Origin: Sandaracinaceae bacterium
GTDB taxonomy: Bacteria > Myxococcota_A > Polyangia > Polyangiales > Houyiibacteriaceae
Length of the DNA stretch: 64,000 nucleotides
Direction: 5' to 3'
NCBI GenBank assembly: GCA_020633075.1
Contig: JACKEI010000007.1
Span: 1 to 64,000 of the forward strand
Under the pieces are notes generated by a model. It was not told the origin of the DNA and searched no databases. It saw only the letters and a list, made by a program, of their open reading frames with translations. This document shows, piece after piece, positions 24,050-33,276 of the stretch. Position 1 is the stretch's first letter. Every line of letters begins with the position of its first letter. The translations under genes were made by a program, and so were the position numbers.

Positions 24050-25135
24050 ATGAGCCCCTATCGAGAGCCGTCGAAGCCCGCGGAGTCCAACCGCTTCATT
24101 CAGCTGCCCGTCACGCGCGTGCGCCGCTTCCTCCTCGGGCCCTCCCTGTGGTTCCTGGCGGTCTGGTTCTTCGTGTTCGTGGTCGCGGGGATCGTCGAGC
24201 CGCTGGTCACGGGCGAGAACTGGTGGAAGCTCGCGCTCGGGCTGCTCGCTTGGCCGCTGTTTCCGTTCGTGGTGACGCGCGTCATGCGCCTGGAGAGCGT
24301 CCTCATTGGGGCGCAGTCGCTGCGGCGCGTCGGCTTCTTTCGAGAGAGGGCAGTGCGCTGGGAGGACGTGAAGGGCGTGCGCCGGTTCACGCGGCGCGCC
24401 AAGAACCGCGCCATCCCCCTCATCGGCGTGCAGACGTCGGCGGGTGAGCTGGTGATCGCGGAGCTGGCCGTGGACGACGCCAACGGGGTGCTGGACTGGG
24501 CCCTCGCGGCCGCGTCGGAGGGGCGCACGCAGGACATCGAGGAGCGTGTTCGGAGCGAGGGGCGCGACCCCCGGCGGCCGCTCTGGTACGTGCCCCACAC
24601 GGCGGTCGCGCTCGTGCTCACGCTCGTGCTCGGCGTCTATCTGTACAAAGACCAGCAGCGCCGCTTCGTGGAGCGGACCCTGCGGCAGGCAGAGCAGCTG
24701 CCGCTCGCCGAGAGCGTTGCCACGCTCCAGCCGATCTTCGACGACGAGGCGCTCGCCATCACCACACGCTGTCGCGCGGGCTCTTCGTTGAAGTTCGCGC
24801 GAGCGCGCTCGGGGGACGGGGCGGGCGCCTTCTCGGTGTGCGCGCGCCAGGTCGAGCTCGGCTGCTCGTACCTCACGCCGGACGAGTGCACGCGCTTCGC
24901 CGCGCTACGGGACGCGGGCGCCGCGCTCGAAGGGGGAGACGCGACCGGGGCGCTGCGCTTGCTCGAGGGCTGGACGGAGCAGGGCCCGGCCCGCGGCGCC
25001 GTGGAGGTGCCCGCGCTCGTGTCGCTCGGCCGCTCGGACGAAGCACGGGAAGCGAGCGCGCGTTGCCTGGCCGCTGAGGAGGAAAGCGAGCTCGCGACGT
25101 CGGCGCTCGTCGCGCGCTGTCGCCTCACACCCTGA
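24050..25135 (+). CDS. Membrane protein with a PH-like region, unknown function
   Basis: 361 residues. Two hydrophobic segments at about 28-80 (GPSLWFLAVWFFVFVVAG; LALGLLAWPLFPFVV) are followed by a bacterial-PH-like beta region (SLRRVGFFRERAVRWEDVKGVRRF...GELVIAEL, 95-165). A third segment lies at 185-203. The soluble C-terminus (210-360) has paired Cys and helical repeats (GAALEGGDATGALRLLEGWTEQGP) resembling TPR/Sel1 helices. Role unknown. The gene at 56542-57459 has a loosely similar plan (membrane segments then helical repeats). Confidence 0.68.
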   Translation: MSPYREPSKPAESNRFIQLPVTRVRRFLLGPSLWFLAVWFFVFVVAGIVEPLVTGENWWKLALGLLAWPLFPFVVTRVMRLESVLIGAQSLRRVGFFRERAVRWEDVKGVRRFTRRAKNRAIPLIGVQTSAGELVIAELAVDDANGVLDWALAAASEGRTQDIEERVRSEGRDPRRPLWYVPHTAVALVLTLVLGVYLYKDQQRRFVERTLRQAEQLPLAESVATLQPIFDDEALAITTRCRAGSSLKFARARSGDGAGAFSVCARQVELGCSYLTPDECTRFAALRDAGAALEGGDATGALRLLEGWTEQGPARGAVEVPALVSLGRSDEAREASARCLAAEEESELATSALVARCRLTP

Positions 25136-25156
25136 GGGGCTGCCGCGCCGACGACG

Positions 25157-25180
25157 CGTGCGTTATCCTCCGTGCGTTAT
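25157..25180 (+). repeat. 10-base direct repeat covering a start codon
   Basis: CGTGCGTTAT occurs at 25157-25166 and 25171-25180; the second copy includes the first two bases of the ATG at 25179. The 14-base period is compatible with a small regulatory site, but chance is possible. Confidence 0.3.
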
Positions 25181-25571
25181 GAAGGTGCTCTTCGACGACC
25201 CCAACTTCCGCGTGGCGCTCTACCCGCTCGACAAGGTCATCGTCGCCACGCGCAAGGCCTCGGACGCCGGCGTGGATGACGTCATCGCCAGCATGCGCAG
25301 CGCCCTGGCCGTCGACGTCAGCTCGTTTGGGCCGCACGCCATGATTCTGGACGTGCGCGCGGTCGTCGGACGCAATGACGCCGACTTCGAGGCCGCCACC
25401 GCCGAGATGCGTAGCGTGATCGCGCGGCGCAGCACGCGCTTCGTGACTCTGGTGGCGACCGTGGCGGGGGCCCTCCAGACGCGTCGGCTCGCGAGTCAGT
25501 CGGGCTTTCCCATGATGGTCGCGAGCTCCGAAGAGGAGGCGTTCCGCATGGCGCGCGGAGAGAGCGTCTGA
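25179..25571 (+). CDS. Small STAS-like protein of unknown function
   Basis: 130 residues. Strand-helix alternation (FRVALYPLDKVIVATRKAS; HAMILDVRAVVGRND; TRFVTLVATVAGALQTRRLASQSGF; MMVASSEEEAFRMARG) matches the single-domain STAS-like type and parallels the protein at 7912-8346. ATG at 25179 is used; an ATG seven codons upstream lacks a ribosome site. It follows the PH-like membrane gene by 43 bases. No phosphorylatable Ser context is obvious. Confidence 0.66.
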   Translation: MKVLFDDPNFRVALYPLDKVIVATRKASDAGVDDVIASMRSALAVDVSSFGPHAMILDVRAVVGRNDADFEAATAEMRSVIARRSTRFVTLVATVAGALQTRRLASQSGFPMMVASSEEEAFRMARGESV

Positions 25572-25602
25572 GCCCAACCGGCGCCTCGGGGGGCGCTCGA
25601 GG

Positions 25603-26811
25603 CTAGCCTGCGACCACGCGATCGCGGCCGTCCTCCTTGGCCTGGTAGAGCGCCGCGTCGGCTCTGCGCAGGGCCGCGCGCGCGTCGAGGTTGTCGTCGC
25701 CGCTGAGCTCCGTGTAGCCGACGCTGGTGGTCACACGCAGCCCCGCGGGGGCCCAGCGCTGCTCGCTGATGGCGACGCGCAGGGTGTCGAGCAGGGGCGC
25801 CGCGTCGGCCGCGGACGTGCCCCGCAGGATGACGCCGAACTCCTCGCCACCAAGCCGGGCCGCGTGGTCGTCCGTGCGCAGCGCCTCCGTGATTACGCGC
25901 GCCGTGTCCCTCAACACCTCGTCCCCCTGAGCGTGGCCGTGGCTGTCGTTCACGCGCTTGAAGAAGTCCAGGTCGAGCAGCGCCACCGTGTTCGGCGTGC
26001 CCAGCCGCGCCTCGCGCACGGCCGCCTCCAGCAGCTGCCCGAAGGCGCGTCGGTTGGGCATCCCGGTCAGCGCGTCGTGCGTGGCCAAGTGCGTGAGCTC
26101 CGCCTCGGCGCGGCGTCGCTCGGCGACCTCCGACTCGAGGCGCGTGTTGGCCTCGCTCAGAGCACGTTGTTGCGCCTCGATGACCAAGCGTTGGTGTGTG
26201 CGGCGGCGGGTCATGCGGTTGGCGTAGTGGGCGAGGCCCACGCCCAGCGCAGTGGCCGTCAGCCCGTTCACCCACACCGACAGACGCTGCGCCGAGTCGC
26301 TCTGAAACAAGCCGCAGAACACGACCAGAGCCCCGAACGCGCTGACGTAGGCGAACAACGTGCGGGCCGTCGTCGCGCGCGTCACCAGCGCCACGCCCAC
26401 GGACACCGACAGGTAGGCGCTGATGGAGTTCGTCACCAGCTGGTCGAGACCGGTCAGCAGCGCGCCGAACAGCAGGTACACCAGCGCCACGAGCTCCGTG
26501 ACACGCCGACTGGCGGCCCTGGTCGCGCTGCCCATGCGCCAGACGCGGAGCGAGGCGAGCACGCTGAAGACCGCAGCTCCCGCGTGTGCCCCGGCGATGG
26601 AGAGGCGCCAGACCTCCACGCGCCCGTCGCTGGCTGCGTCGAGCCACTGGTCGGGCCGGAACGCGAGGAACACCACCACGTGCAGCACATGCACGACGAC
26701 CAGCAGCGGACCGAGCGTGCGCAGCCGCGACAGGTTCTCGACGGCGGTCGCGTCGTCCACCCGGCTGCGGAGCGCGTCGGGGTCGACGGCAACGTCATGG
26801 CTGGCGCTCAT
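25603..26811 (-). CDS. Membrane-bound diguanylate cyclase (GGDEF)
   Basis: 402 residues. About six hydrophobic helices fill 30-205, forming an MASE-like sensor. A short coiled linker (LVIEAQQRALSEANTRLESEVAERRRAEAEL) leads to a GGDEF domain with THDALTGMPNRRAF at its start, a GGEEF active site and an RTDD inhibitory I-site five residues before it. All catalytic features are intact, so it should make cyclic-di-GMP and be product-inhibited. ATG at 26811; an in-frame upstream extension reads as the antisense of the divergent TVP38 gene. Output partners are not nearby. Confidence 0.9.
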   Translation of the reverse strand: MSASHDVAVDPDALRSRVDDATAVENLSRLRTLGPLLVVVHVLHVVVFLAFRPDQWLDAASDGRVEVWRLSIAGAHAGAAVFSVLASLRVWRMGSATRAASRRVTELVALVYLLFGALLTGLDQLVTNSISAYLSVSVGVALVTRATTARTLFAYVSAFGALVVFCGLFQSDSAQRLSVWVNGLTATALGVGLAHYANRMTRRRTHQRLVIEAQQRALSEANTRLESEVAERRRAEAELTHLATHDALTGMPNRRAFGQLLEAAVREARLGTPNTVALLDLDFFKRVNDSHGHAQGDEVLRDTARVITEALRTDDHAARLGGEEFGVILRGTSAADAAPLLDTLRVAISEQRWAPAGLRVTTSVGYTELSGDDNLDARAALRRADAALYQAKEDGRDRVVAG

Positions 26812-26863
26812 TCCTGCCGGTGTACCCCCCTCCTCCCGGGCGGCAAGCGGACAAGGGGCTGCT

Positions 26864-27496
26864 ATGGTGCGCGCCGTGACCGACGACGTGAGCGACGACG
26901 TGACGGTGGTGCATGCGCCTCCCCCGGACAAGAAGAAGACCTGGCGCCTGATCCTGCTCGCCGTGCTGCTCGTCGGCTTGGTCGTGATCGGCAAGGTCAC
27001 GGGGCTGGCGGACCACCTGACGGTCCCCAAGATCCGCGAGTTCATGAGCGAGCTCGGCGTGCTCGGCTTCCTGCTGTACCTGGCCGTCTTCTGCTTGGGG
27101 GAGCTCGTCCACATCCCCGGCATGGCCTTCATGCTCGCGGCGGTCGTGGCCTATGGGGAAGTGGGCGGCGGCATCGCGGGCTTCGTCGGCGGGGTCATCT
27201 CGGTGAGCTTCACCTTCGTGCTGGTGCGGCGCGTGGGCGGACAGCCGCTCGGCGAGATCAAGTGGCCCATCATGCGCAAGGTGCTCGAGCTCATGGGCGA
27301 GCGGCCCATCGCCGTCGTCACCGTGCTGCGCATCGTGTTCGCGTTCTCACCGGTCCTGAACTACGCGCTGGCCATGTCGAGCGTGCGCTTCCGGGAGTAC
27401 GTGATCGGGTCCTTCATTGGGCTCATCCCCTGGGCCATCGGCTGTGCCCTCTTCACCGAGTGGCTGTTGGACTTCACGGGGCTGGCCGCGGGCTGA
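26864..27496 (+). CDS. TVP38/TMEM64 (SNARE-associated, DedA-like) membrane protein
   Basis: 210 residues. A 25-residue cytoplasmic start, one hydrophobic helix (LILLAVLLVGLVVIG), then the SNARE-associated Golgi domain: FLLYLAVFCLGELVHIPGMAF, GGGIAGFVGGVISVSFTFVLVRR, 'LRIVFAFSPVLNYALAMSSVRFREYVIGSFIGLIPW'. The F-x-x-x-R...G motif of the family is recognisable. Such proteins are linked to lipid scrambling and membrane homeostasis; the substrate is not known here. It is divergent from the diguanylate cyclase and ends 16 bases from the convergent ccmB end. Confidence 0.87.
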   Translation: MVRAVTDDVSDDVTVVHAPPPDKKKTWRLILLAVLLVGLVVIGKVTGLADHLTVPKIREFMSELGVLGFLLYLAVFCLGELVHIPGMAFMLAAVVAYGEVGGGIAGFVGGVISVSFTFVLVRRVGGQPLGEIKWPIMRKVLELMGERPIAVVTVLRIVFAFSPVLNYALAMSSVRFREYVIGSFIGLIPWAIGCALFTEWLLDFTGLAAG

Positions 27497-27512
27497 GGGG
27501 ACGGCGGCGGCG

Positions 27513-28232
27513 TCAGTCCGAGAGCAGCGTCTCGAACAGCACCACGCCGGCGGACAAGAAGAGCAGGTCGCACGCGCCCAGCAGCAGCAACCAGTCCAGC
27601 GCCTGAGCGAGGGGTGCACCCCCCAGCACCTCGCGCGCGCCGAGCACGCCGGCCAGCAGCGTGGGGGTCACCAGGGGGAAGACCACCACGCTGAGCATCA
27701 GGTCGCGCGCGCGCGTCTGCACGGTCAGCGCGGCGAAGAGGGTGCCGGCCGCGGCGAAGCCGAAGCAGGTCAGCACCGTGATCAGCGCCACCACCAGCAG
27801 CGTCAGGTCGGGCTCCAGGTGGAAGAAGATCCCGACGGTAGGCAGCAGCATGAGGGCGATGACGCCCAGAAAGAGCGTGGTGGAGGCGAGCTTGCCCAGG
27901 TAGATGGAGGCCCGCGGGATGGGGCTCATCAAGAGGCCTCGCAGGGCGCCCAGCTCTCGCTCGCGCGCCCAGCTGCGCCCCATGCCCAGCACCCCCGCGA
28001 AGCTCAGCGAGACGAAGAGCACGCCCGGTGCGATCTGCCGCGCCAAGTCCTTGGTGAGGTAGAACGCGAGCGCCGCCATGACGACGACCAAGAACGCGAA
28101 GAGCCCGGTGGTGGCCGTGACTTCGCGCGTGCGCGCCTCGATGCGCAGGTCCTTGGCCGCGATCAGGCGTGCGCCCCGCAGCAGCCCGAGCGGGCGCGGC
28201 GGGGTGGGTGGCGTGACGTGCGGGTCGCTCAT
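27513..28232 (-). CDS. ccmB: Heme exporter membrane subunit CcmB
   Basis: 239 residues with six hydrophobic helices. The family segment 'WARERELGALRGLLMSPIPRASIYLGKL' and the C-terminal 'FPLVTPTLLAGVLGAREVLGG' mark CcmB. It is the ABC permease partner of CcmA in releasing heme from the CcmC-CcmE complex for cytochrome c maturation. Its ATG overlaps the ccmA stop. CcmC, CcmE and CcmF are not in the window. Confidence 0.9.
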   Translation of the reverse strand: MSDPHVTPPTPPRPLGLLRGARLIAAKDLRIEARTREVTATTGLFAFLVVVMAALAFYLTKDLARQIAPGVLFVSLSFAGVLGMGRSWARERELGALRGLLMSPIPRASIYLGKLASTTLFLGVIALMLLPTVGIFFHLEPDLTLLVVALITVLTCFGFAAAGTLFAALTVQTRARDLMLSVVVFPLVTPTLLAGVLGAREVLGGAPLAQALDWLLLLGACDLLFLSAGVVLFETLLSD

Positions 28233-28954
28233 GGCGCCTCGCCCCCGTCTGTTGGTCCGTCCACGCGTCGCCCGGCACGGAGCGCGATGCGGGTGTCCGC
28301 CACGCGCTCCGCGAAGGCCTCGTCGTGGGTGACGAGGATCTGCACGATGCCGCGCGTACGCTCCACGGCGATGGCGTCCGCCAGGCGTGCGACCGAGTCC
28401 GTGTCGAGCCCGTTGGTGGGCTCGTCCAGAAGGAGGATGCGTGGCGCATGCAGCAGCGCACGGCAGAGCGCGACGCGCTGCACCTGACCACGCGAATACG
28501 TGCGCACCGGGCGCTCCGCGAAGCGGCCGACCCCGAAGCGCTCACGCAGACTGGCCACCCGCTCCTGCGGTCCGGCGACGGCGTAGAGCGCCGCGTACAG
28601 CTCCAGGTTCTCGAGGCCGGTCAGGTCCGGGTACAGCATGGCGTCGTGCGCCACCATGCCCACGGCCGCCCGCAGCGCGCTTCGGTGGTTCAGGCTGGGT
28701 GCGTAGTGGATGCGCCCGCTGGTGGGCCGGGCCGTCTGGGCCAGCAGGGCCAGCAGCGTGCTCTTGCCCGAGCCGTTCGGGCCCGCCACCACGCTCACCT
28801 CGCCGGGCGCGAAGCTGGCGTCGAAGTCCAGCAGCGCGCGGGTCGTGCCGTACAGCTTGGTGAGCTTCTCGGCCCGCACGGCGTCATGCGCGTCGGCCGC
28901 ACCGTGGACGGACGGAGCGGGTGCAGGGGTCGGGGTCGGGGAGGGCGCGGTCAT
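28229..28954 (-). CDS. ccmA: Heme exporter ATP-binding subunit CcmA
   Basis: 241 residues. After a Pro/Ala-rich 25-residue start, the ABC domain shows Walker A (GPNGSGKST), signature YSRGQVQRVALCRAL and Walker B LLLDEPTNGLD, with a switch His (VTHDE). Together with the adjacent CcmB this is the CcmAB ATPase of cytochrome c maturation. It lies 18 bases after hemW in a four-gene operon. A generic ABC ATPase is less likely given the CcmB partner. Confidence 0.88.
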   Translation of the reverse strand: MTAPSPTPTPAPAPSVHGAADAHDAVRAEKLTKLYGTTRALLDFDASFAPGEVSVVAGPNGSGKSTLLALLAQTARPTSGRIHYAPSLNHRSALRAAVGMVAHDAMLYPDLTGLENLELYAALYAVAGPQERVASLRERFGVGRFAERPVRTYSRGQVQRVALCRALLHAPRILLLDEPTNGLDTDSVARLADAIAVERTRGIVQILVTHDEAFAERVADTRIALRAGRRVDGPTDGGEAP

Positions 28955-28972
28955 GCGGAGGCGGCGGGCGGG

Positions 28973-30145
28973 CTAGAAGAGTGACGCGACGATACCGTCC
29001 AGCGCGAGCCATTGCTCACGCGGAACACGCAGCCGGCCATCTTGGAGGGAGACCTGGCCGCGTCGCAGCGCGGTCTCGAGGGCTTGCGCTCTGCCTGTCG
29101 CGAGTGGGATGCCGGCGCGCTGCTCCGCAAACGCCACGTCCACTCCCTCGGCGGTGCGCAGGCCCAGCATGAGCGACTCACGCAACAGGGTCTGCGCGTC
29201 CAGCGTCTCGCGCTCCACCTCGCGCGGGCCCTCCGCGGCCTCTTCACGGCGCACGTACGCGTGCCCGTCCGGTGTGTTGCGATAGCGCTCCGCGCGGCCC
29301 ACGCCCACGGCGAGGCAGCCCACCGCCGCGGCGCCGAGTCCCAGGTACTCGCCGCCGCGCCAGTAGTGCAGGTTGTGGCGGCTCTCCTCACCCGGCACGG
29401 CGTAGTTGCTGACCTCGTAGTGCTGCAGCCCTTGCCCCGCGAAGGCGCGCTCGGCCGCCGCGAACATGTCCGCGTAGTGATCTTCGCTGGCGACGCGCAG
29501 CTTGCCCTCCCGGTGCAGAGCGCCGAAGTGCGTGTCTGGCTCGATGGTCAGCGCGTAGCAGGACACGTGGCGCACGCCGAGGTCCAGCACCCGCGCGACC
29601 TCGTCGCGCAGCGCGCCGCTCTCTTGGTCCGGCATCCCGAACATCAGGTCGGCGCTCACGCGCGGGAGGTGCCGCGAGGCGACCCGCAGCGCGGCGAGGG
29701 CTTGCTCGGCGTCGTGCAGCCGCCCCAAGAAGCGCAGGCGCGCGTCGTCCACGGACTGCACGCCCAGCGACACCCGGTTCACGCCCACGTCCGCGAGACC
29801 CGCAGCCTTCGCGTCGTCGAAGCTGTTGGGGTTGCACTCGACCGTGATCTCGAGGTCCGACGAGCGCCGAGGGAACGCAGCGAGGATGCCCTCGAGCACG
29901 CGGCCCAGCTCGCGCGTCTCCCACAGCGACGGCGTGCCCCCCCCGAAGAACACCGACCGCAGGGTGCGCCCCTCGAGACCCGCCGCGCGCTCGCGCAGCT
30001 CATTCCGCACCGCGTCGGCGTACGCCGTGTGGGGGATGGCGCTCGCCGGCAGACCGCGGGTGGCGAAGTCGCAGTACGGGCACTTGCGCGCGCAGTAGGG
30101 AAAGTGGACGTACACCGACGTCTCGTGCGCGGAGGTGTTGCTCAT
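28973..30145 (-). CDS. hemW: HemW-type radical SAM protein (heme chaperone)
   Basis: 390 residues. The 4Fe-4S/SAM motif is C18-x3-C22-x2-C25 (YCARKCPYCDF). FFGGGTPSL, 'ITVECNPNSFD', SLGVQSVDD and 'FGMPDQESG' are standard HemN/HemW landmarks, and 'HYEVSNYAVPGEESRHNLHYW' is the HemW-specific region. HemW binds heme and passes it to respiratory enzymes; it is not a coproporphyrinogen dehydrogenase, for which an N-terminal extension would be expected. Its ATG at 30145 overlaps the stop of the oxygenase-like gene, and ccmAB follow, giving a heme-handling operon. Confidence 0.93.
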   Translation of the reverse strand: MSNTSAHETSVYVHFPYCARKCPYCDFATRGLPASAIPHTAYADAVRNELRERAAGLEGRTLRSVFFGGGTPSLWETRELGRVLEGILAAFPRRSSDLEITVECNPNSFDDAKAAGLADVGVNRVSLGVQSVDDARLRFLGRLHDAEQALAALRVASRHLPRVSADLMFGMPDQESGALRDEVARVLDLGVRHVSCYALTIEPDTHFGALHREGKLRVASEDHYADMFAAAERAFAGQGLQHYEVSNYAVPGEESRHNLHYWRGGEYLGLGAAAVGCLAVGVGRAERYRNTPDGHAYVRREEAAEGPREVERETLDAQTLLRESLMLGLRTAEGVDVAFAEQRAGIPLATGRAQALETALRRGQVSLQDGRLRVPREQWLALDGIVASLF

Positions 30146-31206
30146 GCGCGCGCCGTGAACACCCGCGGAGCGCGTCGGTAGGTGCGTGTCAGCAGCGCCG
30201 TGAACGCCGAGCTCGAGGTCAAGCATGTGGGCTCCTCGAACGCGATGCCGCGTGCGCGCAGGTCGCTCACGAACGTGGACAGGATCTGCTCGTCGTCGAG
30301 CGCGTCCTCGCCGTCGTCGTAGCGCTGCGCGTCGCGCTCCGTCTCGAAGCAGAGGGCCTTCCACGACACGCTCAGGCGCACCTCGTCGCGGGTGTAGCGC
30401 TTGCGCTCGAGCGTCGCGCCGGTGGGCTGTCCGGCGTCGTCGCGCGCGCGGTCTTCTAGGACGTAGCCGTCGTCGGTGGCGCGCAGCGTGGCCGCGAGGC
30501 TGAGGCCCGTGGGTACGTCGCGCTCGCTGCCGCCGATGGCCTCGACCGCGTGGAACATGAAGTCGTTGTCGCCCATCAGCGCGGTGTTGCTCAGGCACGG
30601 GCGCGACAGGGGCGGCGCGTCCGGGCCGTCGGGCCAGTAGGTGAAGCCGCCCCCTGCGCCACTGTAGAACCAGCTCACAGCCGTGGCGGTGGGCACGTAC
30701 CAGCGGGCGAAGAGCTCCGACTTGTGCATCACCTGCAGCAGCCACACCGGCAGCCGTCCGCGCGTGGCGCCCCGAAAGCACGGCACGTCCACATGGCCCG
30801 GGTCCACCTTGGGGAGCGGGGGGTTGAGGTTCACGTAGACCTGCTGCGGGCGCACCACGGCGGCTCCCATCAGCTGCTGCGCCGCAGCGCGAAAGGCCGG
30901 GTGCTCGAGGAAGCGCTCCACCCCCGCCACCGGCTCTTGGCCGGGCACGCACCAGTCGCCGCGAAACCACGGCGCGACGATCATGGGGCGCGGATTCGCC
31001 GCCTCCGCACGCTCGTCGCGCGCTTCACGCCCGCCGTGCCCGTCCTCTTGCCCCGCCTCCGACAGGGCCCGGAGCTGGTCCAGGTTCTCCACGTAGCGCT
31101 GCACCGAGAAGTAGGGTGAGCCTGCGCGTACCAGCGCGTGCACCTCCGCCGGATCATCCAGCACGTGCTCGAGAGCCAGCGGTTGTCGGGGGCGCGCGAA
31201 GGTCAT
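30142..31206 (-). CDS. Putative Fe(II)/2-oxoglutarate oxygenase-like protein
   Basis: 354 residues, no signal. A jelly-roll-like centre has VYVNLNPPLPKVDPGHVDVPCF with H138-x-D140, and a distal His at 219 (GDNDFMFHAVEAIG), spaced as in Fe(II)/2OG oxygenases; RATDDG near 242 could supply the 2OG Arg. The rest is not similar to a named family. The assignment is inferred from the H-x-D...H pattern. It heads the operon oxygenase-hemW-ccmA-ccmB with a four-base overlap to hemW, so a role in heme or cytochrome metabolism is worth testing. Alternative: a cupin-fold protein without activity. Confidence 0.6.
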   Translation of the reverse strand: MTFARPRQPLALEHVLDDPAEVHALVRAGSPYFSVQRYVENLDQLRALSEAGQEDGHGGREARDERAEAANPRPMIVAPWFRGDWCVPGQEPVAGVERFLEHPAFRAAAQQLMGAAVVRPQQVYVNLNPPLPKVDPGHVDVPCFRGATRGRLPVWLLQVMHKSELFARWYVPTATAVSWFYSGAGGGFTYWPDGPDAPPLSRPCLSNTALMGDNDFMFHAVEAIGGSERDVPTGLSLAATLRATDDGYVLEDRARDDAGQPTGATLERKRYTRDEVRLSVSWKALCFETERDAQRYDDGEDALDDEQILSTFVSDLRARGIAFEEPTCLTSSSAFTALLTRTYRRAPRVFTARA

Positions 31207-31315
31207 GGTGTCAGGGTCACTCGCCCGCAGCTTGGCCCATCGGTCGCGTGCCCGCCACGCTCGCCTACGCCCCGATTTCTGTCATGCTCGATTCGGCCCC
31301 CGGGCCCGACGCTGC

Positions 31316-32512
31316 ATGACGACCGACGCCCCGACTCCACCGGCGCCCAGCGCCCGCCAGGGAGAGCCGCCGTACCTGGCGCGCTGGCGGCTGGCTACCG
31401 GCCTGCTGTGCGTCGCGGCGGTCGCCTGCATCGGTGTCGCCGTGCTCCAGGGGCGCGGGGTCTTGCCTCACGCGCTGTGGGTGGCCGTCCTCCTGCATGC
31501 GCTCGAGGGCGCGCTGGTGGGCGGCCTCTGTGACTGGTTCGCCGTGGTCAAGACCTACCGCACGGTCGAGCAGCACCGCGATGACGTGGCGGACGGCATT
31601 GGTGACTGGGTGCGCGACGAGCTGCTCAGCGAGCACGTCATCCGCAAGCAGGTGGACGCCGTGCTGGACAGCGAGGCCACGCGCGACGCCCTGTATGCGC
31701 GTCTGGACAAGGAGCTGGGCTCCCGCGACGAGCTCGTCACCAAGGTGGAGGGCGCCGTCGCCGCCATCGAGAAGCGCATCGTGCCCGCCGCGCTGGCGTT
31801 CGAGCTGGGGGACCTCGGGACCACCCGGCTGGACGACGTCACCCGCGACGCGCGCATGGAGCCGGTGTTCCGCACCTGCCTGGCGGAGGCGGTGCTGGTC
31901 GTGTTGGACCAGCCGGAGTGCGCGGAGGTCATCGACGCGGCCCTCAAGCAGTACGTGGGCATCTTCCGCTCGCTCGGCATCGCCAAGAAGGAGAGGGTGC
32001 TCTCAGAGCTCAAGCAGGGGGTCGTCCAGTTCCGCGACGACGCGCTGCCCAACGCCGACAACGCCCTGGTGAAGGCGCTCGAGAAGCGCACGGACCTCCT
32101 GCTCGGCACGGGGGTGGCCGCCTACTTGCACGCGTGGGACGCGCTCACGGAGCTCGAGCGCCGCAACGCCATCGCCGCCATGCTGGAGCGCGCGCGGCCC
32201 GTGGTGGTTACCGGCGTGACCTCCTGGATCGAAGCCCAGCGCGACGAGCTGCGGCGTATGACCACGCTCAAGGACTACGACATCGCGGTCAGCATCCGGA
32301 ACCTGCTGGTGGAGCGTCTGGACCAGAGCGTGAGTGACGGGGTGGGGAACGCGGTCCGTGAGTCGCTCAAGGAGACCCCGGCCCGCGACTTCCGCGAGAT
32401 GCTCGAGTGGCAGACGCGCAGGCAGCTCGAGATGATTCGGCTCTCAGGCACCCTCATGGGCGTGGCCGTGGGCGCGGGGCTCGGCGCCCTGCTGCACGTG
32501 CTCGGCGCCTGA
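31316..32512 (+). CDS. DUF445 family membrane-anchored protein
   Basis: 398 residues. A hydrophobic helix near 25-45 and another near 50-70 (ALWVAVLLHALEGALVGGLCDWFAVVKT) are followed by a long helical body with amphipathic repeats and a final hydrophobic helix (LMGVAVGAGLGALLHVLGA). 'GGLCDWFAVVKTYR' is the DUF445 signature. Function unknown for the family. ATG at 31316 is used because the region upstream lacks coding character. Divergent from the oxygenase-like gene. Confidence 0.86.
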   Translation: MTTDAPTPPAPSARQGEPPYLARWRLATGLLCVAAVACIGVAVLQGRGVLPHALWVAVLLHALEGALVGGLCDWFAVVKTYRTVEQHRDDVADGIGDWVRDELLSEHVIRKQVDAVLDSEATRDALYARLDKELGSRDELVTKVEGAVAAIEKRIVPAALAFELGDLGTTRLDDVTRDARMEPVFRTCLAEAVLVVLDQPECAEVIDAALKQYVGIFRSLGIAKKERVLSELKQGVVQFRDDALPNADNALVKALEKRTDLLLGTGVAAYLHAWDALTELERRNAIAAMLERARPVVVTGVTSWIEAQRDELRRMTTLKDYDIAVSIRNLLVERLDQSVSDGVGNAVRESLKETPARDFREMLEWQTRRQLEMIRLSGTLMGVAVGAGLGALLHVLGA

Positions 32513-32545
32513 CTATACCTCGCTGCGTGCGGCACCCGTGGCTTG

Positions 32546-32575
32546 GCGCGCCCTACGCCCAACGCGGGGGCGCGC
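32546..32575. terminator. Hairpin between convergent genes
   Basis: GCGCGCCC (32546-32553) and GGGCGCGC (32568-32575) form an 8-base perfect stem with a 14-base loop, directly between the DUF445 and DUF1844 stop codons. No T-run on either side; a bidirectional terminator is plausible. Confidence 0.45.
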
Positions 32576-32872
32576 TCAGCCGCCGGCGGCGCGGTACTTG
32601 GCTCGCAGGTCGTGCAGCACCTGGCTGAGCAAGCGCTCCTCCTCGCCGGTGAGGTTGCCCGCGGTCTTCTCTTCCAACAGCACCAGGCAGTCGATGGTGT
32701 GACGCGCCAGCGGCAGGTTCTTCTCGGCCTTCACACCCGCCACCTCGATGGCCCCGAGGTCCACCAGCGCCGACGCGCTCAGCGACAACACGAACGTGTT
32801 GAAGTCGATCGCCGGAGCGTCGAGCTCTTCCGTGTCCTCGATGTCGTGCTGGCCGTGGTCGTCGCTGCTCAT
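32576..32872 (-). CDS. DUF1844 family protein
   Basis: 98 residues, acidic. 'DFNTFVLSLSASALVDLGAIEV...NLPLARHTIDCLVLLEEKTAGNLTGEEERLLSQVLHDLR' is the DUF1844 pattern (F-x-x-F-v-x-S-L...A-r-q-x-I-D-x-L-x-x-L-x-x-K-T-x-G-N-L). The family occurs widely in Myxococcota and Bacteroidetes; its function is unknown. It lies just downstream of the Asp-rich protein gene. Confidence 0.87.
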   Translation of the reverse strand: MSSDDHGQHDIEDTEELDAPAIDFNTFVLSLSASALVDLGAIEVAGVKAEKNLPLARHTIDCLVLLEEKTAGNLTGEEERLLSQVLHDLRAKYRAAGG

Positions 32873-32898
32873 CGTCTCTCGCCCGGTCGGACGTGGCC

Positions 32899-33225
<327 letters not shown>

Positions 33226-33276
33226 AGGTGGCCGAGTGTAGAGGTGAGCGCGCCGCTGTCAATGCGGGGAAAACCG

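Noticed and set aside
25864..27606. Long plus-strand open frame over the diguanylate cyclase
   Set aside because: Arg/His/Gly-rich translation antisense to a GGDEF gene with intact motifs; an effect of high GC at third positions.
28973..30970. Extended HemW start adding about 275 residues
   Set aside because: The added part is antisense-like and overlaps the oxygenase gene; ATG at 30145 gives a normal HemW start.
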